Below are positions 12,353 to 24,839 of a stretch of DNA of 64,000 bases, one piece after another (position 1 is the stretch's first letter; the number at the start of each line of letters is the position of its first letter). The DNA lies in assembly GCA_032622095.1 (NCBI GenBank), contig CP136063.1, positions 215,283,982-215,347,981 of the forward strand, read 5' to 3'. The notes under the pieces were generated by a model. That model was given only the letters and a program-made list of their open reading frames with translations, ran no database searches and was not told the DNA's origin. Source of the DNA: Siphonodentalium dalli. Its lineage: Eukaryota > Mollusca > Scaphopoda > Gadilida > Siphonodentaliidae. The position numbers were made by a program, and so were the translations under genes.

Positions 12353-12937
12353 GTCGAACTCAGGATGTCATTTGATATCCCAGTGCGTGCGGTCTGAAGA
12401 GAACACGCGGTGTGCCAAATTTTGTCAGTGTCGGTTCAGTGTTGTGGGTCAGGGGAGGGGCGGTCCGGGGTACCATTTTTTTTATTCTTTTCCGAATCAG
12501 ATGAAACTTTGAATATAACATCTACCATACACGATGATCACAAAACTGAAAACAGATCGTAAATCCGTTAACAAATGGCCGAGATTTGGGGCCTCAAAAT
12601 TTGAATCTGGACCCATATTCTTTCCAATAACCAAAATGTTATCCGTCTCCGAATCAGACAAAATTTATAACAAACAATCTATGTGAGGAGCTGATCACAT
12701 AACTGAATTTTTTTTAAATCCATTGAAAAATAACTGAGTTACGGGCCCTCAAACTTCGCATTTTGGGCCGGGTTTGATAATTTCCCAATCCCGTCACCCA
12801 ATTTCGAGGTAGGGGTGGGGTCACTTACAAACACATAAGATAAACACTCACATGATAAGAACAACATATAATCAACATACTTCGTATTTCCGTCCCAAAA
12901 ATGCGATTCTTTCAGATCATGATTTTCCCTATTATTA
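12353..12937. repeat. Duplication spacer: diverged internal repeat
   Basis: Not present in copy 2. A block near 12495 (TTCCGAATCAGATGAAAC..GATGATCACAAAACTGAA) is repeated in diverged form near 12645 (CTCCGAATCAGACAAAAT..GCTGATCACATAACTGAA), a period of roughly 150 bp. No coding signal was seen. Confidence 0.5.
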
Positions 12938-14980
12938 TACTTCCATGGTGTAAACAAGGAAGTATATTGTTTTTCTACTGGGGTCGTTTTCCGTTTATTT
13001 GGAAATACTCCGAAACTAATTGCAGTAGGAACGCGAAATCTCTAGCGAATGTAGGCATCGGAGGTCTACTAAATATAATGGTATCCGGAATTCGGCGCAA
13101 TGTGTTTTGACGGAGTTATGGCCCTTTTACGATTATTTTTCATTATTATTTGTTATTATACTCGACACTTTTGCAACGCCCTAATATCTGAAAGTATGGG
13201 GAGTATCGAACTGAAAGTTTGTACATATGTTGGGGTCAATGAGTTCTAACCTATCGGCATACAACGAATATTTTCCGCGTTTACCCAGCTGAGTTATCTC
13301 CCTTTATATGAAAAAATGTCACTTTACTATCTCGGAAATTATAAGGAGCAGAGCATCGAAAATTGGACCGTATGCACACCTCGATATGCCCTACTGCCCA
13401 CGGGCATCAAAACTTGTGTCCGCGCTTTCCCTGCGGAGTTACCGCCCATAAATAGGCACACACTATACACCAGTATGAATAAACTGAGGGTTTTTTTTGT
13501 TTTTTTTGTTTTTTTTATAAGTACAGAGCTCTCAATTTGTTATTGCATATTCCGAATCGGACGAGTAATCCTGACTCGAATATACCGCCTAAACATGTTT
13601 TTACCTAGGACTTTCCGCGTTACGGGATACGGAAATATTGCAACTATTTTTCCCGCCAAATCCAAACCGGGTGATTAAAGAGCAAGATAATGTCGTAGCC
13701 GGTACGATGACATACTTTATGTACGTCCCAGAAGTTTGACGGCTATACTATAAATGTAACATGCCCAACGGAGAATGCGTGTCAGTGTGGGTTGAGACTT
13801 TAGGAAAATTCCACGAAAATTGCAAAGGGGGGGGGGATTCAAACATCGAGATAATTTTTTTGACGAGTACATCTGATGGCTAGTATTCACGCTCATCCAG
13901 AGGGCGATTTTCTAATTTTCAGATGGAACGGTTTACTCGTGACAACGCTATATATCATAAATATGTATACTTCTGTAGTCTATCACTAGCCGATTTTTAG
14001 CCCCAAATCCAAACGGGCTAATGTAGGAGCGAGTTTAATGCGGTGGTACGTAAGTCGGTATACTGTAGGTATGCCTCCAAAATTTGACCTCTCTAATATA
14101 AACGCAACCTGCTCAAGGGAGTGTTTGTGTCGGGTGGGTTCAGATTTGGCAAATTCCACCGAAGATCAAATGGGGAAAATTACTCCGAAAATCATATATT
14201 GAGATAAAAACTTTTCGATGAGTGGATGTGATAAGTAGTATCTAAACGCAAGATTAGTACACTTTTTAATGATTTATATTGAACGGTTTAACCCTGGTAG
14301 CGTATAACGTTGTAACGGGTGATATATATTACTCAAATTCAAACCCTCTATTCATGACGCAAATTCAAACGGACTTATCAAGAAGCAAGGCAAATGCATG
14401 AATATGCTCACCGATATACTATATAGGTATGTCCGCTCTACTGTAAAAGTATCCTATTGTCACAATTTGACATGTCCAAAACTCCCCGGACAAAAGTTTC
14501 CTAGGTATCAACTTTCGTCGAAATCCGTTCGTTTTACCCGATCTGACCTTGAACTGATCATTTCGAAGGTCAATGTCAGGTCGGGGTCACGACTTGACCA
14601 GCCCAAAAGACTCCCCGGACAAAAGTACCCCTAGGTATCGAATTTCGTGGAAATCCGTCGGTTTTACCCGATTTGACCTTCGAATGCATTTTTGAAGACC
14701 AATGTCAGGTCGGGGGTCACGATTCGACTCGTCCAAAACACTCCCTGGACAAAAGTACCAACATTTATCAGATTTCGTCAAAATCCGTCCAGCAGTTTTC
14801 CCTGCCATAGCTGACAGACAAACAAACAGACAGACAGAAGTACCATAATATATATTAAATTTAGAAATGTCAATGCAAGTCCACCATCGTATCGTAAGGC
14901 ACCAATATGCATTCGCACGAAGGGGAACACACATATACGCATAACACTCACATGGGATGGGATGGAATACCATGGAAGTA
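12938..14980. mobile_element. TA-flanked inverted-terminus element, ~2.04 kb
   Basis: The ends TACTTCCATGGT and its complement ACCATGGAAGTA form 12-bp inverted termini, with TA flanking each side (12936-12937 and 14981-14982), as expected for Tc1/mariner-like insertion. The interior has the look of widespread invertebrate repeats (GGAGTTATGGCCC, and TGACAGACAAACAAACAGAC near the right). Diverged ~105-130 bp repeats lie at about 14470-14800 (..CTCCCCGGACAAAAGT..GAAATCCGTC..). The 120- and 128-codon frames inside show no domain. The short termini make the boundary call tentative. Confidence 0.5.
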
Positions 14981-17659
14981 TATCTGATTCCATGGAATCT
15001 GACCTCTAGTTTCTATTATTTTTGGAAACCAATATTAACGGATTAACTGTATCAGCCGCGGATTGTCATCTATTTGGTTATCTGCATCTGAGTGGAATAT
15101 GGACAGTGACTGTACAATGACTTGATTCTCCCTCGGTGCAAAATTCGGCATTGTCCGCCGATGTAATCTCAAAAGCATTGTAATTATTCCCCGTGGACAA
15201 AGTTCGGGGAGTGGGGGCATAGAAATTGCCTCCGTCCGCCCGTTCGTGTGTCCACCGTCCGCGATTGCAAGATTGCACTTAAGCTTGTGGGGTTCGATCA
15301 AGTTAACTTGCTTTTTTTAAATATCTCCGTTCTTTAGTCAATAAAATCATTCCCAAAAATATGGAATGTTTCTGAAATAGCTATCAAAAGGATCGTTCTA
15401 AAAACCTACTATTTAATAAATAACTTTTACGGCACCACAGGTGATCAACTTTTGTTGCACGCCACAAGTCGGACAACGATATACACAAGAAAACCAATGT
15501 CAGAAATGGTAACGCGCTCAAGATAATATATTATATGCCCATGTTTATAATTATAGAATATAAAATATATTGGTTTCGCGAATGACCAACTCAAAATTCC
15601 GTTAAAATAACAATAACAACCATCACCTAATTAACGAACCGGTGGCCGACTCGGCCGTCTCCGACCACAACCCTCAGTGGGCTGCAGAACGAAAAATGTC
15701 TATAAAAGTTGAAATATAAGACTTACAAATTATCTTTTTCATTTCTTTTATTTGTAATTGACATAGCTTGTCACAAACCAAAAATCAACATTATTGACAT
15801 AATAATGTAAAGGACAATAAACGAATTGAAATTCCCAACTACACCTTTTACCGGACTCGGCCTGTGGGTCGCGCAGTTCGACTTTCAAATCCGTCCCAAA
15901 AATTCCCAATATCTATAAATAAAACCCCCAGCGTAAACTCCAGCGCCCAGGCGAAACAAGAATTTGTACATTAGTATACACGCGGCGCGCGAAATAACCC
16001 CACATGTGTACTTACCTTGCCGAGCACATATAACTGAAAACAGATATCTCACAATTTTGTAAATATGCATTGTGACACGCCGTAACTTTTCAACATGCGG
16101 CGTATGCGCCTATGTTCAAACTAACGAGAAACTCTCCGATATATAGCACACGACCTTTGCAGACTTAGGCCAATGGGCTGCTTGTGGGATGTTTTTAGTC
16201 GTCTGTTAATGTAACGGAACTATTTCAAGTTGTCGCATTGTTCGGCAATGTGCTGAACTAACGACGACTCTATATATAGTCTCTCTACTTCATCCGACTT
16301 TTCATCCAAGATTGTGAGTAATTGTGAGTAATGGCAATCGATTTAGAAGTAACCGCACTCTGTAGTGTTAAGGTTATAACCACGCGATTGGCTTTACCGC
16401 TGCACCACATCTCACTGCCACTGGTGTTGCAGATACCAATTTTTTTTAAAGTCCTTTGAGTTCTAAATAAAATCGAAGCTGCGTGACCATTTCTTCGATA
16501 TGGGGAAGGGGCTACGTTTAAAAATTCGCGAACAAAACCCGTTTATTCGAGGGGGGGGGGGGGGTAATAACAAATTTGCAGGAAGGTATGCCAGGTGGGT
16601 GGTCAGAAAGGCAAAAAAACTCATTGTTTACAACCTCATGCAAATTTTTTACTAAAGACCTTTTGTGACATTTGTAACAGTTTAAAACATATAACTTAAA
16701 AAAAACACCACATTTATGTTACTGTGAGCTCATATGGGTGGCTATGGCATGTTGCATATGGGACGGTGAGGTGAAAACACTTCCTTCCCCCGACACCATT
16801 CGGAAAGAACCCGGCATGGACATTTTTAGAAAAAAACTCAGTGAGATCTGGAATCATATATTTTCAACAAAATAATAAGTTAAAATAGACTGGAGGCCAG
16901 CCTGAGTGTGGAAACTTCAAGAATCTTGTAAATAAAACAGTTTAGAAAATATATGACTGAAATAAATTAGTTTTTTCCTTGGTGAACTTGTGACATTGAG
17001 ACCAGAATCTTCAACAGTAGTGTAAACATAGATAGATTCGAGAAATGTAAAACTTATATAATATTACTTTTCCTGATGTAACTACGACATTTAAGCCTAG
17101 ATTATTGTGTGCATGTAAAAAGAGCGAGCAACTGTCTGAAAAATATCTATAAGCTCATATGACTAAATCTGTTACTAACACAACACTTGAAATACCCATA
17201 TATTAACTGCTTACCATTTAGTGTAATGGTATATTTTCTCCAGTAGACTAACAAAAGTGGTATGGAATAATGCTGACCTGGTTCACAGACTAATCAGAAA
17301 ATAGTTAGAAATTATGGAATTGTGTGTATCTTGTGTGGACCTAGGCTTGCTAATATCAGCAATTGATCAAATACTAGTTCAAATGGGCAGCCTGGTAAAT
17401 CTCCGCTCTGTGTTTATCTAATTTCAAAATATGTCAACTCTAATTGAATTGGAGCTAAAGGATTTATCCGGTCTAGAAACTACAAAACGCAATCGGAACG
17501 CCCTCCCTGTTGTGATTAAAATGATCCAAGTCCCATTCCGATCGCATAATAAATAACCCGTAAAATAAATAAATAATACCGTCACCGGTATTCGGAGATT
17601 TCCGTGACTAAACTACGAGTGACGTAGTTGTGTGAGAACAAATTATTCGGAGGGTATTA

Positions 17660-17692
17660 TGCTGACTACGATGACGTAATCGTAAGTCAGCC
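17660..17692. repeat. 31-bp hairpin
   Basis: GCTGACTACGAT, a short centre, then ATCGTAAGTCAGC form a near-perfect palindrome. It also occurs in copy 1 directly after the MITE at about 8470. It could be an element terminus or a structural motif; the role is unknown. Confidence 0.6.
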
Positions 17693-17779
17693 GATACTAA
17701 AATGCGCAGTCGTATTTGCGCGTTTGGTGTATAGATTACGTCGCTATTCAATGTGTTATCTAATTAATACTAATAATAA

Positions 17780-17930
17780 TACTATATGTTATTAATTGGT
17801 TGTTTCCATATTGGCCGAGTTATGAGGCCGAGGTCTGTCGTATTGGCCTGAGGCCGCAGGCCGAATGCCAATACGACAGACCGAGGCAGCATAACTCGGC
17901 CAATATGGAAACAACCAATTAATAAGTATT
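17780..17930. repeat. Long hairpin beside the recombinase remnant
   Basis: The left arm (..TTAATTGGTTGTTTCCATAT..GGCCGAGTTATG..GTCTGTCGTATTGGC) is mirrored by the right arm (GCCAATACGACAGAC..CATAACTCGGCCAATATGG..) around CTGAGGCCGCAGGCC. The arms are about 65 bp with a few mismatches. Copy 1 keeps only the left arm, because its deletion starts in the loop at the shared bases CCGCA. Long hairpins are prone to deletion, which fits. Confidence 0.8.
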
Positions 17931-18035
17931 TTATTAATTAGCGATGGAGTATTGTATTGTTCCACAGGAAGACAATGTTAATATAAATGTATCGTGTTTA
18001 TTAAATTAACAATTATTCAAAATTTGCAGCAAGTT

Positions 18036-18488
18036 TTATTCTTGTGAACTTTGGGAACTCTGTGGGGAACTTGTGGTGGCGACTTCACAATATTGTCTCT
18101 TTCTACTTGGCGTTATATTTATATGCATTGTTCCTCTGTGTATTGTTGCCCCAGATAACAACGAAAGTCCTTGCAGTCCGCTTTCAGTTGACTCATGTCT
18201 ATGTGAACTTCTGGAGGCACTGGTCGAACATGTACTTGCAGATGTCAAATCGTTCTCATTTATGCTTAACTCGCCCGATTTTCTCGGAACAATAACTCCT
18301 GCTATAGCCCGCGATGCTTCTTGCTGCTGGGCCACAGACGGCGCTGAGTATTCGTTTATAGTTTGTAACGATTTCCACCCACCTAATTGCACAACCGCGT
18401 TCGGGGCCACACCTGCCTGTATTAGAGTGGTGGCGAATGTCGTCCGCGTAGAGTGATTAACTTTCCTCCCTTTTATCCCCGTGGCGAT
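18036..18488 (-). pseudogene. Tyrosine recombinase C-terminal catalytic fragment (Crypton-like)
   Basis: A 150-codon open frame on the minus strand (stop at 18036-18038, preceding in-frame stop at 18489-18491). Its first part reads H-S-T-R-T-T-F-A-T-T-L-I-Q-A-G-V, then Q-L-G-G-W-K-S-L-Q-T-I-N-E-Y. This is the HxxR box, the H/W position and the nucleophilic tyrosine of the tyrosine recombinase fold, with the spacing expected of eukaryotic Crypton-like recombinases. The next residues, roughly V-A-Q-Q-Q-E-A-S-R-A-I, are like the Y-x-x-x-S-x-x-Q-Q tail of that group, followed by a Ser/Thr-rich low-complexity tail. The first catalytic Arg and the N-terminal half of the domain are absent. Such enzymes cut and rejoin DNA through a covalent tyrosine link; this fragment cannot be active. 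A DIRS or other YR retroelement source is a less likely alternative. Confidence 0.72.
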
Positions 18489-18631
18489 TCACTTGAAATA
18501 TCCACTGTTTCCAGTCTGTTCATTTCCTGAGTCGATAATTGTTCTAATATCAAACTATCTTCCACCAGCAACTGTAAGATATCTTCTTTAGAACGAACAT
18601 TTTTTGCCGAGATAAATACGAGGTTCGCCAT
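18473..18631 (-). pseudogene. Candidate N-terminus of the recombinase element, out of frame
   Basis: A 52-codon frame starts at the ATG complement 18629-18631 (M-A-N-L-V-F-I-S-A-K) and continues with an acidic, leucine-rich stretch (..E-D-I-L-Q-L-L-V-E-D-S-L..). It ends in a stop at 18473 and overlaps the open frame of the C-terminal fragment in another phase. The simplest reading is an internally deleted element in which the protein's first ~50 residues were joined to its last ~145. A few codons of this N-terminus also survive in copy 1. The assignment to the same gene is inferred from position and strand only. Confidence 0.45.
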
Positions 18632-18720
18632 GATCAAAGCTAGTATACGGAATGCCAATTACCGGAGAGTTTCACCTGTTAACGTCGCAATCGCGTATGA
18701 CGTAATTTACGTTACCTTGA

Positions 18721-18802
18721 CTTATTGGCCGCGTTTTTTACTTATTGGCCGACTTTTTGTTACTTATTGGCCGCGTTTTCAACTTATTGGCCGACTTTTG
18801 GT
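18721..18802. repeat. Four-fold CTTATTGGCCG repeat (copy 2)
   Basis: Units start at 18721, 18740, 18763 and 18783, alternating GCGTTTT and GACTTTT after the core. The same TATTGGCC core appears in the hairpin at 17780-17930 on the other side of the remnant. This suggests, without proof, subterminal protein-binding repeats of the same element. Confidence 0.75.
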
Positions 18803-20217
18803 TACTTATGACGTGGGCAGCGTTTTACTTAATACGGCCGATAACGCGTAGCTAATTAATACAGATAGTGTGGGCACTGTGGTCGTTTATCTGTCCAGAA
18901 TAGAAGACAATAACTATGTGAACAAAGCGCCTAGAATGGTTGTTTTTTTGTAGCCATTAATAGCATGCCGGTGAATAGATGGCAGTATAGTATTATTCAC
19001 TCGGTGATTTGAAATCACTCAGTGACTAATCATCAGTGTCAGTCGCGAACTTGTTTGCACTGTAAAATACCCCAAAGTGAATAGAAAGGGCAGAGGATCC
19101 CATTCACCTGGAATAAGAATCCCCCAAATGGACTGGACTGAATAATGTTAACTCTATTTCGGCGTTTTTGTGTTTTGTTTGTTGTACTTTCGATATCAAT
19201 ATCCTGAGTATCTGTCATCTCCACATAAAGTTACCAGGACACCCGGACGACTTCCAGCTGGCCTTCTTCTCCTTGGATTTGATTACAACATCACGTCAGC
19301 CATCCATTTGGAGCAGCCGGACTCCGGATAACAGCTACCAGGAGTCCACCACCACCGTCACCGACGAGGCAACAACATCTGCTGGGGCACTGCAGCTACC
19401 ATCGACCTACAGTGTTCCGGGGGGGGGCTAAACACCCCCTCGTCTGGATTCCAACGGCGGAAAGAAGAAGAAATTTGTTCATAAAAAAATGCTTCTCCCC
19501 TTTTTTCTTTTTTTTGCCATGTATTTTTAAATAAAGGCTAAAATGTGAGGGGTTAGTTAGGGAGATGCCTAGTAGATGTAGTATGTTCCGTTGTGGGCGG
19601 GCTAGCTATCCATTATTAATTACATCCAAAAAGACAACACAGCGCGTAATTTAGAACGCTCTTTATTGTCTATCGCTTTTGGGAGAAGGAAGCATGGACG
19701 CTCTTTATATCTAAATGTCACAATACCACATACAAAATCACCCATGACATATCGAAATAGAGCACGTTCATAATTGAAAACGCTCTTTGTTGTTTATGCT
19801 GTGACGAAAACATGACGCTCTTTATTAGAGGCAATCAATGGATTTTTTTCTTGGCTAACAATTAAAAAAATCCTCTCTAGAAAAAGTCGATATCTGCCAT
19901 CAAAACGTAAAATAAAACGAAAAAAAAAAAGAATATCGAACAACAAGCACAAACTTAAAAACAATGCCAGGCTAGCCTTCAATTAAAAAAAAAATGTCGT
20001 TATGCCAAACTGCAGCCTAATTAATAATTATTGTAGTTTCGACAGTCAGTGGTGTATTCGAGTGAATTATTTTGTTTACGCACTTATCAATCTTGATTAG
20101 AAGGATTTTAGCAAGTCGTGCACTTTTCCACACAAAATGTTTCGTGTGAAGAAATAGACAGGAAGATTATTTTGAAATATTCAACTTTCATTAAACATAG
20201 CTGCTAAAACTGGTTAA

Positions 20218-20601
20218 CCCTTTACCTAACAGAACGGCCCTGTGCCAATGCATTCTCTTATATATGCGAGTCGACCATAGGTCGCCTCGCATATATAAGA
20301 GAATGCATTGGCTTAACACATTAAAAATTATAAAATTGTTAAAGAATGTAAGAAAAAATGGTAAAAAGTGTTAAAAAAAGATTATTTTTTTAGGCCAATG
20401 CATTCTCTTATATATGCGAGGCGACCTATGGTCGACTCGCATATATAAGAGAATGCATTGGCACAGGGCATAACTGTAACTATCACAATGTGGTCAAGGA
20501 GCCGATTCCAATGATATCCATATTTGTATGGTTCTATTGAGACAGACCGAAGATATTTTAGGCTGTTGAAGCTTTATTTGGCCGGTTTGTTGGGTAAAGG
20601 G
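20218..20601. mobile_element. piggyBac-type MITE with paired 67-bp palindromes (copy 2)
   Basis: Copy 2 counterpart of the element at 10338. TTAA lies at 20214-20217 and 20602-20605; the ends are CCCTTTACCTAACAGAACGG and the complement of CCCTTTACCCAACAAACCGG. The palindromes are at 20245-20311 and 20395-20461. Relative to copy 1 a GGCCGGTTTT repeat near the right end is shorter. Confidence 0.85.
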
Positions 20602-21083
20602 TTAAACCATCATTATGACTAACTGTGATACGTTCCCAGTGGTACGATCAATGTACGTATGCTGTTATTCGGTTTCGGACCAAAATTAATAACATTTGGG
20701 GGATGGGTGTCAAAATGAATTGTTGCTTGAAGTAGCTTTAAAAATCAGCCAACTCAATAGCTACATATCTGGGCTACATGTACCGTTTAATATAATCATG
20801 AGTGAGTTAACCTGGTAATGCATACAGTGTTTTCAAGTCAGTGATATGGGCACATCGTACTCAGAAATGATACAAGTAAGCACAGTATAAATCTAAGTGG
20901 CATAATTCCAATATCTGAATGTTTCCTAAGTTATCTTTGATAAATATGTTGATTGGAAAATATTTGCATCACACATTTTTTTCCGACCTCGAACCACTAA
21001 CCACCCCTCCCTTTGTCTGGACTTTTTATGCAGACACCCACCTGTCGAACTGAGTATATATGTTTTGGTCTAAACACTGCTAC

Positions 21084-24066
21084 TAGTCCAGTGCATTTAT
21101 GAGAAAATAGGGCTGAACCTCAAAAAAATTGCAACACAAAAGATTTGGTTTTATTTTGGTTGGGAGCATCATAGAGTATACTCAGCTAAAAATCAACAAA
21201 AATCTGAACATGCGAAATGGCCTTTTTGAGGCAAAAAGTGGCGAAAATTATGAAAAATTGGTGAAAAATGGAGATTAATTTTGTTTGTTAATAACTCTTG
21301 ATGTAAACATACAATTGTTATATTTTCACAATGATAAACTGTGGTACAGTTGTATCCAAGATTTTGTATGATTTTATTCTATAAATATTGATTAAATTTT
21401 CGAAATTTGGGTCAAAAATTCTACAATAACTCTTGATGCAGTTGTAAAATTGTCATAACTGGGCTTGGACTATTGTTATATAGTTATATCCACAATTGTG
21501 GGGTTTTTTCATGTTGTTACTACAAGCAAATAATCAAAATATTTTAGGGTGAGAAGATGTAAAAATGACAAGAAATCAGAGAAAAATGGAATTTCTCATT
21601 ACATGTTTATGCATTAGAAAATTGCCATAGTTGGACTTGGACTGTTGTCAGTCAGTTATATATGGGATTTTCCATCAATTTTGGGCCAGGTTGTGGTATA
21701 AATGACACTAAGTTGTCCATATCTTGTGGCAAAATAGTGAAAAAAGAGAAAAAATATAGAAGTTCATTAAAAAAATATAGAATTTTGAAAAAATAACCAT
21801 TTCACTGTTGTCGAAAGGCTGTGTGTTCGAACAGTCAACACCTTGGCATTCCCCACAAGACATAGAACACATAATTCCATGTTTTCGGCATGTGCACCTA
21901 TTGCTTTTGCAGTCCGTTTTACATTTTATAGCTTTTCAAGGATGTTTATAAAAAAGTTCATTTCACATGTCCGTCCATTTATATATCCATGTTGTTGAGT
22001 ACACAATCCTGATTACAGAACAGAAAACATTTTCCAGATCCGTTGAGAATTTTTCGAGTTATGTGCCTCCAAAATTGGGAGTTTGTCTAATTTCGGAGCC
22101 TCAATTTCTGAAGAATTAGATAAAATCCATATTTTAGGGTCAAGTATTTTAAAAACTAGAGAACAATGAAGGGATATCTTACTGTTGTATTAGTTGCCTC
22201 ACTATATTGTGCACAAACAATGATTTCTTTATGCATCTATGATCGAGAAGACAAAAATATTCTCAAACAAAATGTGTGTTCCATTGTATGGACTTAGCCA
22301 AATTTGCATTGTGATACAGAACTGGTGTGATGAAATACAATATTTGAGGTCATACAACTCAATAAATTGATATCCATATGCCCTGTATTTCTCATAACCT
22401 CTTACGTATACTAGGTTAAATACACTGTGCCGTATACTAGGTTAAATACACTGTGCCATAATCAAATTATGGCCCTATGAATCCTTTGTATTGACTTTTT
22501 TCCAAAAATGCCATTTTGGACTGTTTTGTGGTGTTTTGTCCATTTTAAAGTTGTTTGTGTTCACAAATAGTAAACAACAATGAATACAATTAGTGTTTAA
22601 TGTGTACAACCATTTGAACGCTCCTCCTAAAACAATTAGTGTTGGAAAAAATATGATTACATTGGTTATGCCAATCAACAGTCACTGGATTTCACATATT
22701 TTTCAAGAAACTGACTCCAAATTTGAATGTTGATAATGGGGTAGGTGAAATCACAAAGGCTATTATCTTGTCACCATATTCTAGTCATTGGAGACAGAGG
22801 GTTGTTTTATTCCATTTTGTGCAGATTAATCTTTCATGGTAAACAGTTTAGTACTTTAATAATTATTAGATGTTTATTTAGAACTTTATCAGCATGTCAT
22901 ATAGAACCAGCCCGAAATAATGATTCGCCATTTCGCCATTGAGTTACAACAAAAAGGATCGTAGCTCTAAATATGAACATCAAAACAGGAAGCAGTTTAC
23001 TCTGTGTGAAAGAATAAGGTTTGTAGGAGCTGGTGATGTTAAAGTTTTATGCATCAAGGTCCATATTTTCTAGATTTTATCAATATGGTTTCCCCTACCC
23101 CTTTTTTCAGATATTCAAATTTGGCATCAGTTTCCAAAACAATTAGTGACATTCATTGACATTCATTGACATATCCAACATAAGGCATTTATTTCAACAC
23201 TAATGTGTTTTAGGAGGAAAGTTCAAATGATTTTGCACATTAAACATACATTGTTTTTCCAATTTATACACAAAAACCTTTAAAAATGAACAAAAAACGC
23301 CCCAAAATGGCATTTTTAGATGAGTCCAATTCTAAAGAGTCATAGGGCCATAATTTTATTTTCTACACCATGATTTGAGAAATTCCGTTACAATGTGTTT
23401 AACGATGTATACTTAAGTGATTATGAGAAAGACAGGGAATATGGATTTATAATTATTGATTTGTATGACATCAAATATGCTATTTCATCACGCCGGTTCT
23501 GGACCACAGGCAAATTTGGCTGTCCATACGATGGTGGAACACACATTTTGTTTAAGAATATTTTTGTCCTCTCAATCATAGATGCATAAGGAAATTATAT
23601 TTTGTGCACAACCTAGAGAGGAAATGACTAAAACAAAAAGGAATCCCTTCTTATTTCCTTTATTTTTTTAAATACAAGACCATAACAAATGGATTTTAAC
23701 TAATTTTGAGAAATTGAGCCTCCGAAATTAGACAAACTCCAAATCTTGGAGGCACATAACACAAAAAATACTGAACGTATCTGGGAAAGGTTTTCTGTTC
23801 TGTAATCAGGGTTGTGCACTCTACAAAATGAATATATAAATGGAAGGACATGTGAAAGGAAGTTTTTTATAAACATCCTTAAAAAGCTATAAAATGAGTA
23901 TTTTACAAAATTTTCACAAATTTGTTTCACAAAATTAATCAATTTCGCATTTCTTGATTCTTGTTGATTTTTAGTATATTATTTGTGATGGGTTAAAGTA
24001 CTTATTCCCAATGAGAACCTTTGTGTTGCAATTATTTTGAGGTGAAACCATAAATGCACTGGACTA
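21084..24066. mobile_element. Fold-back element with long imperfect inverted arms, 2.98 kb
   Basis: The left terminus TAGTCCAGTGCATTTATG is mirrored at 24049-24066. Homology continues inward through the arms: 21084-22745 against about 23090-24066. Shared landmarks include CAAAATGTGTGTTCCA, GCGTGATGAAATA-type motifs, TTATGGCCCTATGA and CCATTTTGG. The left arm has ~620 bp extra (about 21295-21920), itself made of diverged repeats. Arm identity falls to roughly 75-80%. TAC flanks both ends (21081-21083 and 24067-24069), a possible 3-bp target duplication. No transposase frame was found in the ~345-bp centre (22746-23089). A 27-bp direct duplication (TACTAGGTTAAATACACTGT) lies at about 22409-22459. 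Confidence 0.85.
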
Positions 24067-24839
24067 TACGTCGCTTCACGCTGCGCGGCGCCATGACGTC
24101 GAACTGCGAGAGCGTCTGAGCGTCATAAAGCCGGTTGGCTCTGAATAGAATAGTACAGGGCATAGTTTTACCTTCAAGTTGTGCGCATGCCCGCAATTAA
24201 GCGGAAACGTCGCTATCGTCAACAAGCAGTGGCGTCAATTTAAAACATACAATTAGTGTTTCGTACCTACAATTTTTTTTGGCGCAAACTCATTGCAGTT
24301 ATATATACTTATTGATGATTAAGGGGCTAAAACAATTTAAAATGAACAATATGAAAAATTTAATTACCAAAAATAATGGCCTATTACTTCGTAGACGATT
24401 TTTCTTTAAGACAGTGACTATAGGTCAAGAGTGAAAACACGACAGACGACCAGGCGACGTCCCTTGTGGAGTTTCGTTGCCAATTCTGCGATTTCATTTT
24501 CAAATATAGAAACTCATGAATATTTCAGGAGCCGCGAAGAAGCATTCGAGTATATCGTACTGTATGAATTGCAGTCATGAGCTCAATATTCTACAGTGAG
24601 GATCGCAAATGACTTTGGCATAACCTGTGAGAACTGAGATGATGCCTCCCAAGTACTCCTGTACTTCCCTAGGCTAGACTAGGATAGTAATATAGATAAT
24701 GTCTATATGAATTATTATATGCCTATTATATTAATACCGCAGCCAAAAATGTCTAAACTAAATAGGCCTATTAATTCAGTAGAACAGATCCAACCCATAA
24801 AGCCAGCGTCTAGTCTAGATTATTATTATGAAATTCCGC
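24067..24839. other. No feature recognised
   Basis: The sequence between the fold-back element and the RT pseudogene is locally richer in CpG near 24070-24150. No coding or repeat signal was recognised. Confidence 0.5.

Larger units (their letters stand above)
15010..22224 (+). repeat. Segmental duplication, copy 2 (7.2 kb)
   Basis: Direct repeat of 5736-12352 and the more complete copy. It retains the recombinase remnant block (17859-18577), has the unoccupied site of the 79-bp MITE, and runs into an intact fold-back element, so the right breakpoint lies within that element's left arm. Small differences include loss of 10-12 bp near 19135, homopolymer length changes near 16550 and 19420, and scattered substitutions. 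15010-17660 and 18860-20200 contain no recognisable gene; several AACGCTCTTTAT motifs lie at 19655-19825. Confidence 0.95.

Noticed and set aside
13316-13678. 120-codon frame
   Set aside because: Lies in the interior of a repeat-like element, contains homopolymer runs and has no domain.
18073-18456. 127-codon plus-strand frame
   Set aside because: Antisense of the recombinase C-terminal fragment, which has clear catalytic motifs on the minus strand.
5736-22224. The duplicated segment as one large transposon
   Set aside because: Its boundaries carry no inverted or direct terminal repeats and no target duplication, and one lies inside another element.
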